Positions 13,200 to 18,784 of a DNA stretch of 18,784 bases are shown here, piece after piece (positions within the stretch are counted from its first letter, which is position 1; the number at the start of each line of letters is the position of its first letter). The stretch lies in NCBI GenBank assembly GCA_003150225.1, contig QAND01000028.1, forward strand, positions 1 through 18,784. Reading direction: 5' to 3'. The stretch is from Bacillota bacterium. GTDB taxonomy: Bacteria; Bacillota; Clostridia; Christensenellales; QAND01. Under the pieces are notes generated by a model, which saw only the letters and a program-made list of their open reading frames with translations, ran no database searches and had not been told where the DNA came from. A program made the position numbers and the translations under genes.

Positions 13200-14167
13200 T
13201 TTTCCAGCAGCCTTTCCTTTTCTTCCGTAGTATTGCCGCTCATATCGGCGTATTTAATGTTGGTGGGGAAGTTTTCGATCTCAAAGGTCCGGTCCTTATA
13301 AATTTGTTCTGGGAAGAAACGCTCCTTGTCCTCAGGCACCAGGTCGGTATAGAAAAAGTTGAAAACCTCTTGCACCGCCTGCCGATCCTGTTTTCCCTCG
13401 ATGATTCCCATGCCATATACGGTGTAGGGCGAACCTTCTTCAAAGAATAGAATCTCCAAGTCAGCACCCTTGTTGATCTCGGTTACGGTCTGGCCCGTCA
13501 TGGCAAGGCCAATGGCCGCCTCCCCCTGAACCAGCGCGTTGACGGGGCCGGATCCAGAGGAGGTAAACTGTAGGATGTTTTCCGCCAGCTGGTCAAAATA
13601 GGCAAAGGCTTCCTCCTCACCCCAGGCGTTGACCAGACTCTTTAAAAACATATAGCCGGTACCGGAGGATTTGGGATTGGGCATGGAGATGAGCCCTTTG
13701 TACTCGGGCTTCAAAAGATCTGCATAACTGGTAGGAACCGCCAAGTTCTTTTCCTCCAGCAGCTTTCGATTGATTGCAATGCACCCTCCGTTTTTATATT
13801 CCGGCAGAATACACCCACTGGGATCTATCAAATCCTCCAAGAAAATAGAGGTGTCATAATCGTCGGATACCTTGGCAAAAATACCATCCAATTGACCAAT
13901 ATAGCCGTATTCCAGATCATAGCTGATGTCGCAGGGAGTATCCTTCCCTTCGGCCTTTAGCTTGGCTACTTGGTTGCCGGTAGGCATGTATTCAATGACG
14001 ATATCATACTGGGGAAACTGTTCATTTAGCCGTTTTTGAAAGTATTCATTGCGGTATTCCTCTGCGCTGGAATAGATGGTTACCTTCTCCGCTTTCTGCT
14101 CTCCGCCACAGCCGACCATGGCAAAAAGGGTGAAACCTGCAAGCAACATGCCCAGGATCCGTTTCAT
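13187..14167 (-). CDS. Lipoprotein solute-binding protein of the ABC importer
   Basis: A 326-residue protein with a lipoprotein signal peptide: basic start MKR, hydrophobic core, and a lipobox ending at C20 (AMVGC). It should be anchored outside the membrane and hand its ligand to the permease. The mature part is a type-2 periplasmic-binding fold of the AfuA/FbpA family, which includes iron(III) and 2-aminoethylphosphonate binders. It opens with KVTIYSSAEEYRNEYFQ. Ser/Thr/Gly-rich turns such as SSGTGY and TSSGSGP near the mid-chain suit binding of a phosphate or phosphonate group. Position-specific tyrosines that would prove iron coordination cannot be judged without alignment. It is the first gene of the operon, has its own promoter and overlaps the ATPase gene by 13 bases. 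Confidence 0.85.
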   Translation of the reverse strand: MKRILGMLLAGFTLFAMVGCGGEQKAEKVTIYSSAEEYRNEYFQKRLNEQFPQYDIVIEYMPTGNQVAKLKAEGKDTPCDISYDLEYGYIGQLDGIFAKVSDDYDTSIFLEDLIDPSGCILPEYKNGGCIAINRKLLEEKNLAVPTSYADLLKPEYKGLISMPNPKSSGTGYMFLKSLVNAWGEEEAFAYFDQLAENILQFTSSGSGPVNALVQGEAAIGLAMTGQTVTEINKGADLEILFFEEGSPYTVYGMGIIEGKQDRQAVQEVFNFFYTDLVPEDKERFFPEQIYKDRTFEIENFPTNIKYADMSGNTTEEKERLLEKWNH

Positions 14168-14199
14168 ATCCGTACCGCCCTTCTGTTCATTTTATGGCG

Positions 14200-14228
14200 A
14201 TCATATCACATTTTTAGAACGCAAGCAA
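14200..14228 (-). promoter_or_regulatory. Promoter of the ABC-nucleotidyltransferase operon
   Basis: Minus strand: TTGCTT (14223-14228), 17 bases, then TATGAT (14200-14205), preceded by TG at the extended -10 position. The predicted start is about 25 bases before the ATG at 14167. A very AT-rich stretch (14,229-14,268) lies upstream and could act as an UP element. Confidence 0.68.
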
Positions 14229-14269
14229 TCCTTTTTGTTCATTTTCTTTTCAATTATTTTTAATATTAG

Positions 14270-14298
14270 AACACCGGCCCTATTTAGGAGCCGGTGTT
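14270..14298 (-). terminator. Terminator of feoA2-feoB2
   Basis: AACACCGGC (14270-14278) pairs with GCCGGTGTT (14290-14298). Inner CCT/AGG pairing gives 12 bp with one bulged base. The following minus-strand stretch is AT-rich but lacks a pure T-run, so strength is uncertain. It lies 32 bases after the feoB2 stop. Confidence 0.6.
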
Positions 14299-14330
14299 TC
14301 TCTGGGCATTCTTCCTATCTTTGATCCCGA

Positions 14331-16343
14331 TTATCCCAATCCAAGAACCCGGCCCCAGGTATAGACCAGGAAAGCCACCACCCAGGCTACAGAGGTCTGG
14401 AAAGCCATGGCGGAGAGGGCCAAGCGGCCGGAGCCCAGTTCTTTTCGAGTGGCGGACATGGCGGCGACGCAGGGCATATACAACAGGGTAAAGACCAGGA
14501 AAGACACGGCAGCAAGAGGGGTGAACATCCCCTGAAGCGCCGTGGAAAGAGCGGCGTCAGTGCCAGCTCCGGTGAGGACTGAAAGGGTGCTGACCACCGT
14601 TTCCTTGGCGGTAAGGCCGGTGATGAGAGCGGTGCTGGCCCGCCAATCCCCGAAGCCCAATGGGAGAAAGATGGGGGCAATGAGGCGGCCCAGGGAGGCC
14701 AGGATGCTCATGGAACGATCGGTTACCATATTAAACTGCCAGTCAAAGGTGCTCAGGAACCAGATCACCACGGCGGCCGCAAAGATGATGGTAAAGGCCC
14801 GCTTTAAGAACTCCTTGGCCTTATCCCACATGTGCAAAAACACGTTCTTGAGGGTGGGAAACCGGTAGGCGGGCAGCTCCATGATAAAGGGCACGGGATT
14901 GCCCTTAAAGGCGGTATTCTTCAAGAGCAGGGCTCCCAGAATAGCCACCACCACGCCGGTAACATAGAGACAGGTTACCACCAGAGCTTTGTTGGTGGGA
15001 AAGAACGCCGCCGTAAAAGCCGCATAGATGGGAAGCTTTGCGCCACAGGACATAAAGGGCACCAGAAAGATGCTGATCTTCCTGTCGCTGTCGCTGTAAA
15101 GGGTCCGCGCCGACATGATGGCGGGCACGCTGCATCCAAAACCGATGAGCATGGGTATCAGGGAATGGCCCGACAGGCCGATCTTCCGCAGCAGCCGGTC
15201 CATTACAAAGGCCACTCGCGCCATATAGCCGGTATCCTCCAAAATGGAGAGGAAGAAAAACAGCATCAGGATGGGGGGCAGAAAGGACAGCACGCTGCCT
15301 ACGCCCGCCAGGATACCCTCAATGATAAGGGAGTGGAGCCATAGGCTGATGCCAGCACTGGTAAGCCATCCATCCACAAAGTCGGTGCCGGCCTGGATGA
15401 GGCCAGAAAAACCATCGCTCAAAAAGGTTCCTATCGGACCGAAGGTTATGGCAAAGATACTGGCCATAATCAGAATAAAAATGGGGATGGCCAGATATTT
15501 ATGGGTGAGAACGCTGTCAATGCGGTAGGACCTCTGCTGGGCCTTGCTCTCCCCGGTTTTCTTGACGGTTTTGCGGCAAAGATCCTCGATGTAGCTGTAC
15601 CGCATATCCACAATGGCCGCTTCCCGGTCGGTACCTAGGCCACTGGTCATCTCGTCCACGATATGGCCGATGATATCCAGATCGGCGGCGCTAACCCCCA
15701 GCTCCCGCTCCATGGGTTCGTCCTTTTCGATGAGCTTGGTGGCCGCAAACCGGGGGGAGATCCCCAGGCGCTTGGCCTTGTCCTCTACGATATGGGCAAT
15801 GGAATGGATGGCCTTATGAACCTCTTGGGTACAGAAGTCAAAATGCTCCGGCAGGACGTGGTTCCGCCCGGTCTCCACCGCCCGCCGAATCAGTTCATCC
15901 ACCCCTTCGTTCTTGCTGGCGGAGATGGGAACCACCGGCACGCCCAGCTCCCGCTCCATGGCGGCGACGTCGATGGTGGTGCCGTTTTCCCGCACCTCAT
16001 CCATCATGTTGAGGGCGATGATGATGGGCAAGCCCAATTCCATCAGCTGCAGGGAAAGATAGAGATTCCGCTCGATATTGGTAGCATCTACGATATCGAT
16101 GATGGCATCGGGCTTCTCCTTCAGCAGAAAATCCCGGCTGACCAGCTCCTCGCTGGTATAGGGGGACAGGGAATAGATGCCCGGCAGGTCCACCACATAG
16201 ACATCCTTTTGCTTTTTAACCGGGCCGGTCTTCTTTTCTACCGTAACCCCCGGAAAATTGCCCACATGCTGGTTGCTGCCCGTCAGCTGGTTAAAGAGGG
16301 TGGTCTTGCCCGAGTTCTGGTTACCGATCAACGCGAAGACCAT
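14331..16343 (-). CDS. feoB: FeoB ferrous iron transporter, canonical class (FeoB2)
   Basis: About 670 residues when started at ATG 16341-16343, which follows a purine-rich GGAGGGGAGG site. The longer frame from 16391 has no comparable site and would overlap feoA2 more. The G domain has GNQNSGKT (7-14), T34, DLPGIYSL (52-59), NMMD (112-115) and SASK (141-144). The membrane gates carry the classical motifs GFGCSVPAI (402-409, C404) and FMSCGAKLP (430-438, C433), unlike FeoB1. The start overlaps the 3' end of feoA2 by 23 bases, indicating translational coupling. Transcription begins at the operator-promoter at 16,663-16,684, divergent from a DtxR-family repressor. Expected function: GTP-dependent Fe2+ uptake when iron is scarce. 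Confidence 0.93.
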   Translation of the reverse strand: MVFALIGNQNSGKTTLFNQLTGSNQHVGNFPGVTVEKKTGPVKKQKDVYVVDLPGIYSLSPYTSEELVSRDFLLKEKPDAIIDIVDATNIERNLYLSLQLMELGLPIIIALNMMDEVRENGTTIDVAAMERELGVPVVPISASKNEGVDELIRRAVETGRNHVLPEHFDFCTQEVHKAIHSIAHIVEDKAKRLGISPRFAATKLIEKDEPMERELGVSAADLDIIGHIVDEMTSGLGTDREAAIVDMRYSYIEDLCRKTVKKTGESKAQQRSYRIDSVLTHKYLAIPIFILIMASIFAITFGPIGTFLSDGFSGLIQAGTDFVDGWLTSAGISLWLHSLIIEGILAGVGSVLSFLPPILMLFFFLSILEDTGYMARVAFVMDRLLRKIGLSGHSLIPMLIGFGCSVPAIMSARTLYSDSDRKISIFLVPFMSCGAKLPIYAAFTAAFFPTNKALVVTCLYVTGVVVAILGALLLKNTAFKGNPVPFIMELPAYRFPTLKNVFLHMWDKAKEFLKRAFTIIFAAAVVIWFLSTFDWQFNMVTDRSMSILASLGRLIAPIFLPLGFGDWRASTALITGLTAKETVVSTLSVLTGAGTDAALSTALQGMFTPLAAVSFLVFTLLYMPCVAAMSATRKELGSGRLALSAMAFQTSVAWVVAFLVYTWGRVLGLG

Positions 16344-16647
16344 GGATCCTCCCCTCCTTTCCATGGCGGTGTCCATGACGGCCAGGGCCATCCTGTTGTT
16401 GGTCCTGGCCGGGGGAATGCCCCTTTACAGGCTCCACCTTAATGCGGGCGGCGTCCTCCTTCCGGAGGGTCAGCTGATAGCCCCGCACCGTAAGCTCCAG
16501 TGGGTCTCCCATGGGGGCGACCTTGCGGATGGATATGATTGTTTTGGGGGTAAGCCCCATATCCAGAAGCCGCCTTCTTAAGGCGCCTTCACAGTCCACC
16601 GCAAGGATCCGGTAGGGCTCTCCAAGCGTTCCATCGTTGAGCGTCAC
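16321..16647 (-). CDS. feoA: FeoA with a His-rich C-terminal tail (FeoA2)
   Basis: The SH3-like FeoA core is clear: EGALRRRLLDMGLTPKTIIS, VAPMGDPLELTVRGYQLTLR and KEDAARIKVEPV, ending near residue 74. The longest frame starts at an ATG at 16,678-16,680. That codon lies inside the predicted promoter/operator, and a GGGAGG site sits seven bases before a GTG at 16,645-16,647. Starting there gives 108 residues. The extra 34 residues after the core are Gln/Gly/His rich (five histidines, including HGHRH at 91-95) and end inside the feoB2 start region. Such a tail could bind metal, or it may be a by-product of reading through the feoB2 leader. It is the partner of FeoB2 and shares its transcript. 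Confidence 0.8.
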   Translation of the reverse strand: MTLNDGTLGEPYRILAVDCEGALRRRLLDMGLTPKTIISIRKVAPMGDPLELTVRGYQLTLRKEDAARIKVEPVKGHSPGQDQQQDGPGRHGHRHGKEGRIHGLRVDR

Positions 16648-16662
16648 AAAAATTCCTCCCAA

Positions 16663-16684
16663 GTTAGATTCCTCTAACATTATA
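16663..16684 (-). promoter_or_regulatory. feoA2 -10 box with overlapping dyad operator
   Basis: A perfect TATAAT (16679-16684, minus strand) is followed at once by the dyad GTTAGA-TTCC-TCTAAC (16663-16678), which covers the expected transcript start. The core TTAG-N6-CTAA resembles operators of DtxR/MntR-family repressors. No good -35 is visible. A repressor bound here would block feoA2-feoB2 initiation, so the DtxR-type protein encoded divergently is the natural candidate. Confidence 0.62.
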
Positions 16685-16705
16685 ATCCAAACAAAAAAGA
16701 CTGGT

Positions 16706-16721
16706 GTTAGCCAGCGCTTAC
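16706..16721. promoter_or_regulatory. Second, imperfect dyad operator
   Basis: GTTAGC-CAGC-GCTTAC (16706-16721) has the same 6-4-6 layout as the first dyad, with one mismatched pair, and adds an outer T/A pair. The centres are 43 bp apart, about four helical turns. It lies at about -34 to -49 of feoA2 and just upstream of the predicted promoter of the divergent regulator, so it could serve both directions. Confidence 0.5.
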
Positions 16722-16728
16722 AGATTAC

Positions 16729-16757
16729 TTGCTTTTTTCCCCTCTGTCAAGTAAGCT
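16729..16757 (+). promoter_or_regulatory. Weak candidate promoter of the DtxR-family gene
   Basis: TTGCTT (16729-16734), 17 bases, TAAGCT (16752-16757). The -10 matches only three positions. A 7-bp inverted repeat, TTACTTG/CAAGTAA (16725-16731 and 16748-16754), overlaps both boxes and might be an autoregulatory site. Confidence 0.33.
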
Positions 16758-16793
16758 GAAGGGGCGGATTCCAATGCATTTGAGGTGATTTTT

Positions 16794-17183
16794 ATGAACC
16801 TGCCCTCTGCATCCAGCCAGGACTATTTGGAGGCCATTTTAGCTCTCTCGCCCCAAGCTCATGTGGGGGTGCGATCTGTGGATATTGCCGAAGCTCTGGG
16901 GGTATCCCGGGCCAGCGTCAGCCGTGCCATGGGGGTGCTGCGGGAGGCTGGGTACATACGGCATGAGCGCTATGGGCGCATTACCCTGACGGAATCCGGC
17001 CGGGCGGTGGCCCAAGCCGTCATGGGTCGGCACCAGGTGCTCAAGCGTTTTCTCATCAACGTTCTGGGCATTGATGAAGCCACCGCCGAGGCGGACGCCT
17101 GCCGCATGGAGCATGTGGTCAGCGCGGCCACCATGGAGAGCCTCATCGCCCACCTTGAGCGAGGCGGCCTGTCCCCTCGATAG
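16794..17183 (+). CDS. DtxR/MntR-family metal-dependent repressor (short form)
   Basis: A 129-residue cytosolic regulator made of an N-terminal winged helix (VRSVDIAEALGVSRASVSRAMGVLREAGYI) and a metal-binding dimerisation domain. It has no C-terminal SH3-like domain, as in MntR. By hand alignment to B. subtilis MntR, D10 and E13 (in SQDYLEAI), H80 (GRHQVL), E106 and H107 (MEHVVS) match MntR ligands. The position equal to MntR Glu99 is C103, the residue DtxR/IdeR use for iron. The metal preferred is therefore uncertain, with iron suggested by the divergent feo operon. The longest frame starts at a GTG within the ribosome site GAGGTG (16782-16787); ATG 16794-16796 is preferred. Two dyads in the divergent region are likely targets. 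It is the only complete plus-strand gene. Confidence 0.85.
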   Translation: MNLPSASSQDYLEAILALSPQAHVGVRSVDIAEALGVSRASVSRAMGVLREAGYIRHERYGRITLTESGRAVAQAVMGRHQVLKRFLINVLGIDEATAEADACRMEHVVSAATMESLIAHLERGGLSPR

Positions 17184-17223
17184 CGTCCTAGTCTCCCCGT
17201 TGTTTTTGGAGCGTTTTTCCTTG

Positions 17224-17251
17224 GCCGGCATGCCACTTGCCGGCTTTTTTT
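17224..17251 (+). terminator. Terminator of the DtxR-family gene
   Basis: GCCGGCA (17224-17230), a 7-base loop and TGCCGGC (17238-17244), followed by seven T. It lies 40 bases after the regulator stop. Confidence 0.88.
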
Positions 17252-17393
17252 ATGAGACGCCTGGGGTTAGCCTGGAACTTCCATGGGCAAAAACCGGTTC
17301 TTTTCTGCCGGCAGAATGGGCGCAGCTGGGCGGACAGATGGTATGGTCGGCCTGTCCCACTACCACCCTATGCGGAAAAGAGGGAGGATAGAA
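17252..17393. other. Intergenic stretch with no supported feature
   Basis: Part of the 300-base gap between the convergent DtxR-family gene and the CotH-family gene. A plus-strand frame (17237-17479) crosses it, but that frame lacks a ribosome site and runs through the next terminator. I see no gene, RNA or repeat here. Confidence 0.4.
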
Positions 17394-17427
17394 GCAAAAA
17401 AGGAGCGGAAAACCGCTCCTTTTTTGC
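17394..17427. terminator. Bidirectional terminator between convergent genes
   Basis: A perfect 15-bp stem (17394-17408 with 17413-17427) around loop AAAA, with six A on one side and six T on the other. It works equally on either strand. On the minus strand it ends the CotH-family transcript, 57 bases after that stop. Confidence 0.88.
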
Positions 17428-17435
17428 TGGGCCGG

Positions 17436-17460
17436 ATTGGCCCAAATTGGTCTTGATTGG
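17436..17460. repeat. Three ATTGG pentamers spaced 10 bases apart
   Basis: ATTGG occurs at 17436, 17446 and 17456, the outer two inside a repeated GATTGGCCC. It lies in the 3' untranslated part of the CotH-family transcript. The function, if any, is unknown. Confidence 0.35.
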
Positions 17461-17483
17461 CCCTAAATCGCCCATTTGATCCA

Positions 17484-18149
17484 TCAGTTTCTTCTTCGGC
17501 GGAATCCTTTGGCCAGAAAAATCCCCAGAACCATGGCCGCTAGGCAGCCTCCTAGAACCAACCATTGGGCCATGGCACCAGAGGAGGCGCCTTGATCATC
17601 CTGGCCCCTCGGCATGCCGTTTGGATCCATGGCGTTATCCGGGGGGGCCATGCCATTCTGGCGGCCGCCGCCCATGTTCATTTTACCGCCCTCCTGCGCT
17701 CGACTTTGTATGGCGGCAATCTGTTCCTCCGTCAATCCCAGGTCCAGGAGCGCCTGGGTCTGTTCCTCGGTGAGCGTAGTGCTGTCTCCGATGATGGCCA
17801 GGGCCTGTTCCATGACCTCCCGGCTAAGGCCGCCCATGGCGTCCCCACCCCCCTGGGGCATCTCCGTTCCATCGGGGGGCGTCATCCCACCGTTTGTGGC
17901 GCCTCCCGTCCCGGGCAGCTCCATACCGTCCGGGGGCGTCATGCCCTCCGGAAAATTGCCTCCCGCGGGCGGTTCCATCCCATTAGGAAGGGTGATCTCC
18001 CCAGGGTCGGCGGCGGAGCCCTCCTCCCCGGAGGATTGGCCGTCTGTGCCGTCGCCGGGAACGGCGTTTTCTGCACCCGGCAGGGTAAACGCCTGGCCCC
18101 CCGGAGGCGTCTGCTGGTTCCACTGGCCCCCGCCGAATCCGCCGCCCAT
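17484..18149 (-). CDS. Displaced C-terminal part of the CotH-family protein
   Basis: About 220 residues in the frame one base off from the kinase core. It starts with Gly-rich MGGGFGGGQWNQQ and continues with a low-complexity Pro/Gly/Met region containing repeated GMTPPDG (two exact copies, with variants GMEPP and GMAPPD). A helical stretch follows (LTEEQTQALLDLGLTEEQIA), then a C-terminal membrane helix (WLVLGGCLAAMVLGIFLA) ending in RRRR. Such tails are usual in clostridial CotH proteins, so this is not an independent gene. The ATG at 18147-18149 has no convincing ribosome site. The membrane anchor suggests the whole protein is held at the cell surface. Confidence 0.6.
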   Translation of the reverse strand: MGGGFGGGQWNQQTPPGGQAFTLPGAENAVPGDGTDGQSSGEEGSAADPGEITLPNGMEPPAGGNFPEGMTPPDGMELPGTGGATNGGMTPPDGTEMPQGGGDAMGGLSREVMEQALAIIGDSTTLTEEQTQALLDLGLTEEQIAAIQSRAQEGGKMNMGGGRQNGMAPPDNAMDPNGMPRGQDDQGASSGAMAQWLVLGGCLAAMVLGIFLAKGFRRRRN

Positions 18150-18784
18150 GCCCCCCCCATGGAGCCCATATCCGATAGGACCAGGCCGGAGGCGTCGATG
18201 AGGGAGGCGGGATCGGCCTCCTGGCCCTGGCTGGTGGCGGGGATGGTCCCCTCCAGTTGGCCCGTGAGGCTCTGGGCCCGCAGTCCGATATAGGCGCGGA
18301 GGGCGGTAAGGCCGGTCTGGTATTCCTCATAGGTATAGAAGGCGGTGGCGTCGTTTTTCACGTATTCCCCGATGAGAGCGTCCAGGGCGTCGATCTTCTC
18401 CTCCGCCGTGGACATCCAGCCTGTAACGATTTCCTGGATATAGGCGTGGTACTGGGCCAGATAGCTTTCCTCCTCCAGGAGCCGGGCCAAAAGGGGCCGC
18501 TCCGAAAGGGAGACTCCGGATACGGGCGTATCCATGGGAAAGTTCACCGCGGCGCTGGCGGAGCCGGTCTGGAACCCGGCAAAGCTCAGGTTGTAATCCC
18601 AGGGCAGGATGGTTAGCACGCCGTCCTTTTCATAGAGATAGTAATTGTGCTTTAAGCTGCTGACGTAGCTGTCCAGATTGACCAGAACGGTGTTGGCAGC
18701 AAAGTACCGGAGGGCGCCGTCCACATCGAGATAATCCGAAAGATCCTCCCCCTGGTTCAAGCCCTTGATGGCTTGGATCAGCCG
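17484..18784 (-). CDS. CotH-kinase-family surface protein, 5' end outside window, frame broken
   Basis: The visible part begins mid-protein (RLIQAIKGLNQGEDLSDYLD). It has the CotH-family kinase core: NTVLVNLDSYVSSLKHNYYLYE, then VLTILPWDYNLSFAGFQ, where the Asp in WDYNLSF corresponds to the kinase metal-binding aspartate. CotH proteins are atypical kinases of spore coats and of many bacterial surface proteins. The core frame continues to DMGSMGG and then meets eight G (18151-18158). As written it runs on in an unrelated frame to a stop at 17939. One extra G would join it to the frame ending at 17484, which carries the expected Gly-rich linker, Pro-Asp-Gly repeats and C-terminal membrane anchor. 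So this is either one intact gene with a sequencing indel, a phase-variable gene, or a recent pseudogene. Confidence 0.78.
18151..18158 (-). repeat. Run of eight G inside the CotH-family gene
   Basis: Eight consecutive C on the plus strand (G on the coding strand) occur exactly where the reading frame shifts. Nine G would restore one continuous protein. Such runs slip easily during replication, transcription and sequencing. Confidence 0.85.

Noticed and set aside
14832..16581. Long plus-strand frames opposite feoB2 (14832-15344, 15663-16442)
   Set aside because: They are antisense to an intact, motif-complete FeoB gene and have no ribosome sites.
16648..16680. Upstream ATG start for FeoA2
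   Set aside because: It lies in the operator, touching the -10 box, upstream of the predicted transcript start; the GTG at 16645-16647 has the ribosome site.
17237..17479. Plus-strand 80-residue frame after the DtxR-family gene
   Set aside because: It begins inside a terminator T-run region, lacks a ribosome site and runs through the perfect 15-bp terminator.
17565..18293. Long plus-strand frames opposite the CotH-family gene (up to 242 residues)
   Set aside because: They are antisense shadows of a GC-rich, Gly/Pro-rich coding region; no start signal and no domain is recognisable.

Overview
The window looks like the chromosome of a moderately GC-rich Firmicute of class Clostridia, probably Oscillospiraceae/Ruminococcaceae-like. 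The evidence is strong GGAGG-type ribosome sites, short intergenic gaps, GC-rich stem plus U-tract terminators, a BcrA-type ABC/two-component cluster, two feo loci and a CotH-family surface protein. This is inference from gene content; there is no rRNA or marker gene. Nearly every gene is on the minus strand. The exceptions are a truncated aldo/keto reductase at the left edge and a DtxR-family regulator near the right end.

Layout, left to right. (1) 1-1,855: tail of an aldo/keto reductase, a ZIP metal transporter and a DeoR/GlpR-type repressor. (2) 2,041-5,657: a peptide-stress module read leftwards as response regulator, BcrA/LanF-like ATPase with an E-loop, ABC-2 permease and a single-anchor histidine kinase. 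Between the regulator and the ATPase lies a four-copy CTTTAG-like direct repeat with an exact 11-bp period, ending 10 bp before a TATACT -10 box. It looks like the regulator's binding array. (3) 5,693-7,006: a lone family-4 glycosyltransferase with its own promoter and terminator. (4) 7,077-9,575: a first iron transport pair, feoA1-feoB1, with a Cys-rich divergent FeoB. (5) 9,698-14,228: a tightly overlapping cassette of lipoprotein binding protein, ATPase, fused double permease and a winged-helix-LicC/PntC-like nucleotidyltransferase, followed by a 55-residue FeoB-associated Cys-rich membrane peptide that falls below usual ORF cut-offs. (6) 14,270-17,251: a second, canonical feoA2-feoB2 pair, divergent from a short DtxR/MntR-family repressor across a region with two GTTAG-type dyads. 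(7) 17,394-18,784: the 3' part of a CotH-kinase-family membrane-anchored protein, whose reading frame is broken at a run of eight G.

How the genes may work together. Four loci concern metals (ZIP, two feo systems, a DtxR-type repressor); the repressor plausibly controls at least feoA2B2. The overlapping ABC cassette is the most unusual unit. It joins uptake of a small anionic ligand (best guess 2-aminoethylphosphonate or a related phospho-amino compound; ferric iron is the alternative) to an enzyme family that makes CDP-activated head groups, and that enzyme carries its own DNA-binding-like domain. The response-regulator/ABC/kinase module is probably a self-contained antimicrobial-peptide sensing and resistance unit.

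Several starts were moved inward from the longest reading frame because a good ribosome site sits before an internal codon; these choices are explained per gene. No tRNA, rRNA, CRISPR array or transposase was seen. No gene-free stretch clearly exceeds 300 bases; the longest is 17,184-17,483.
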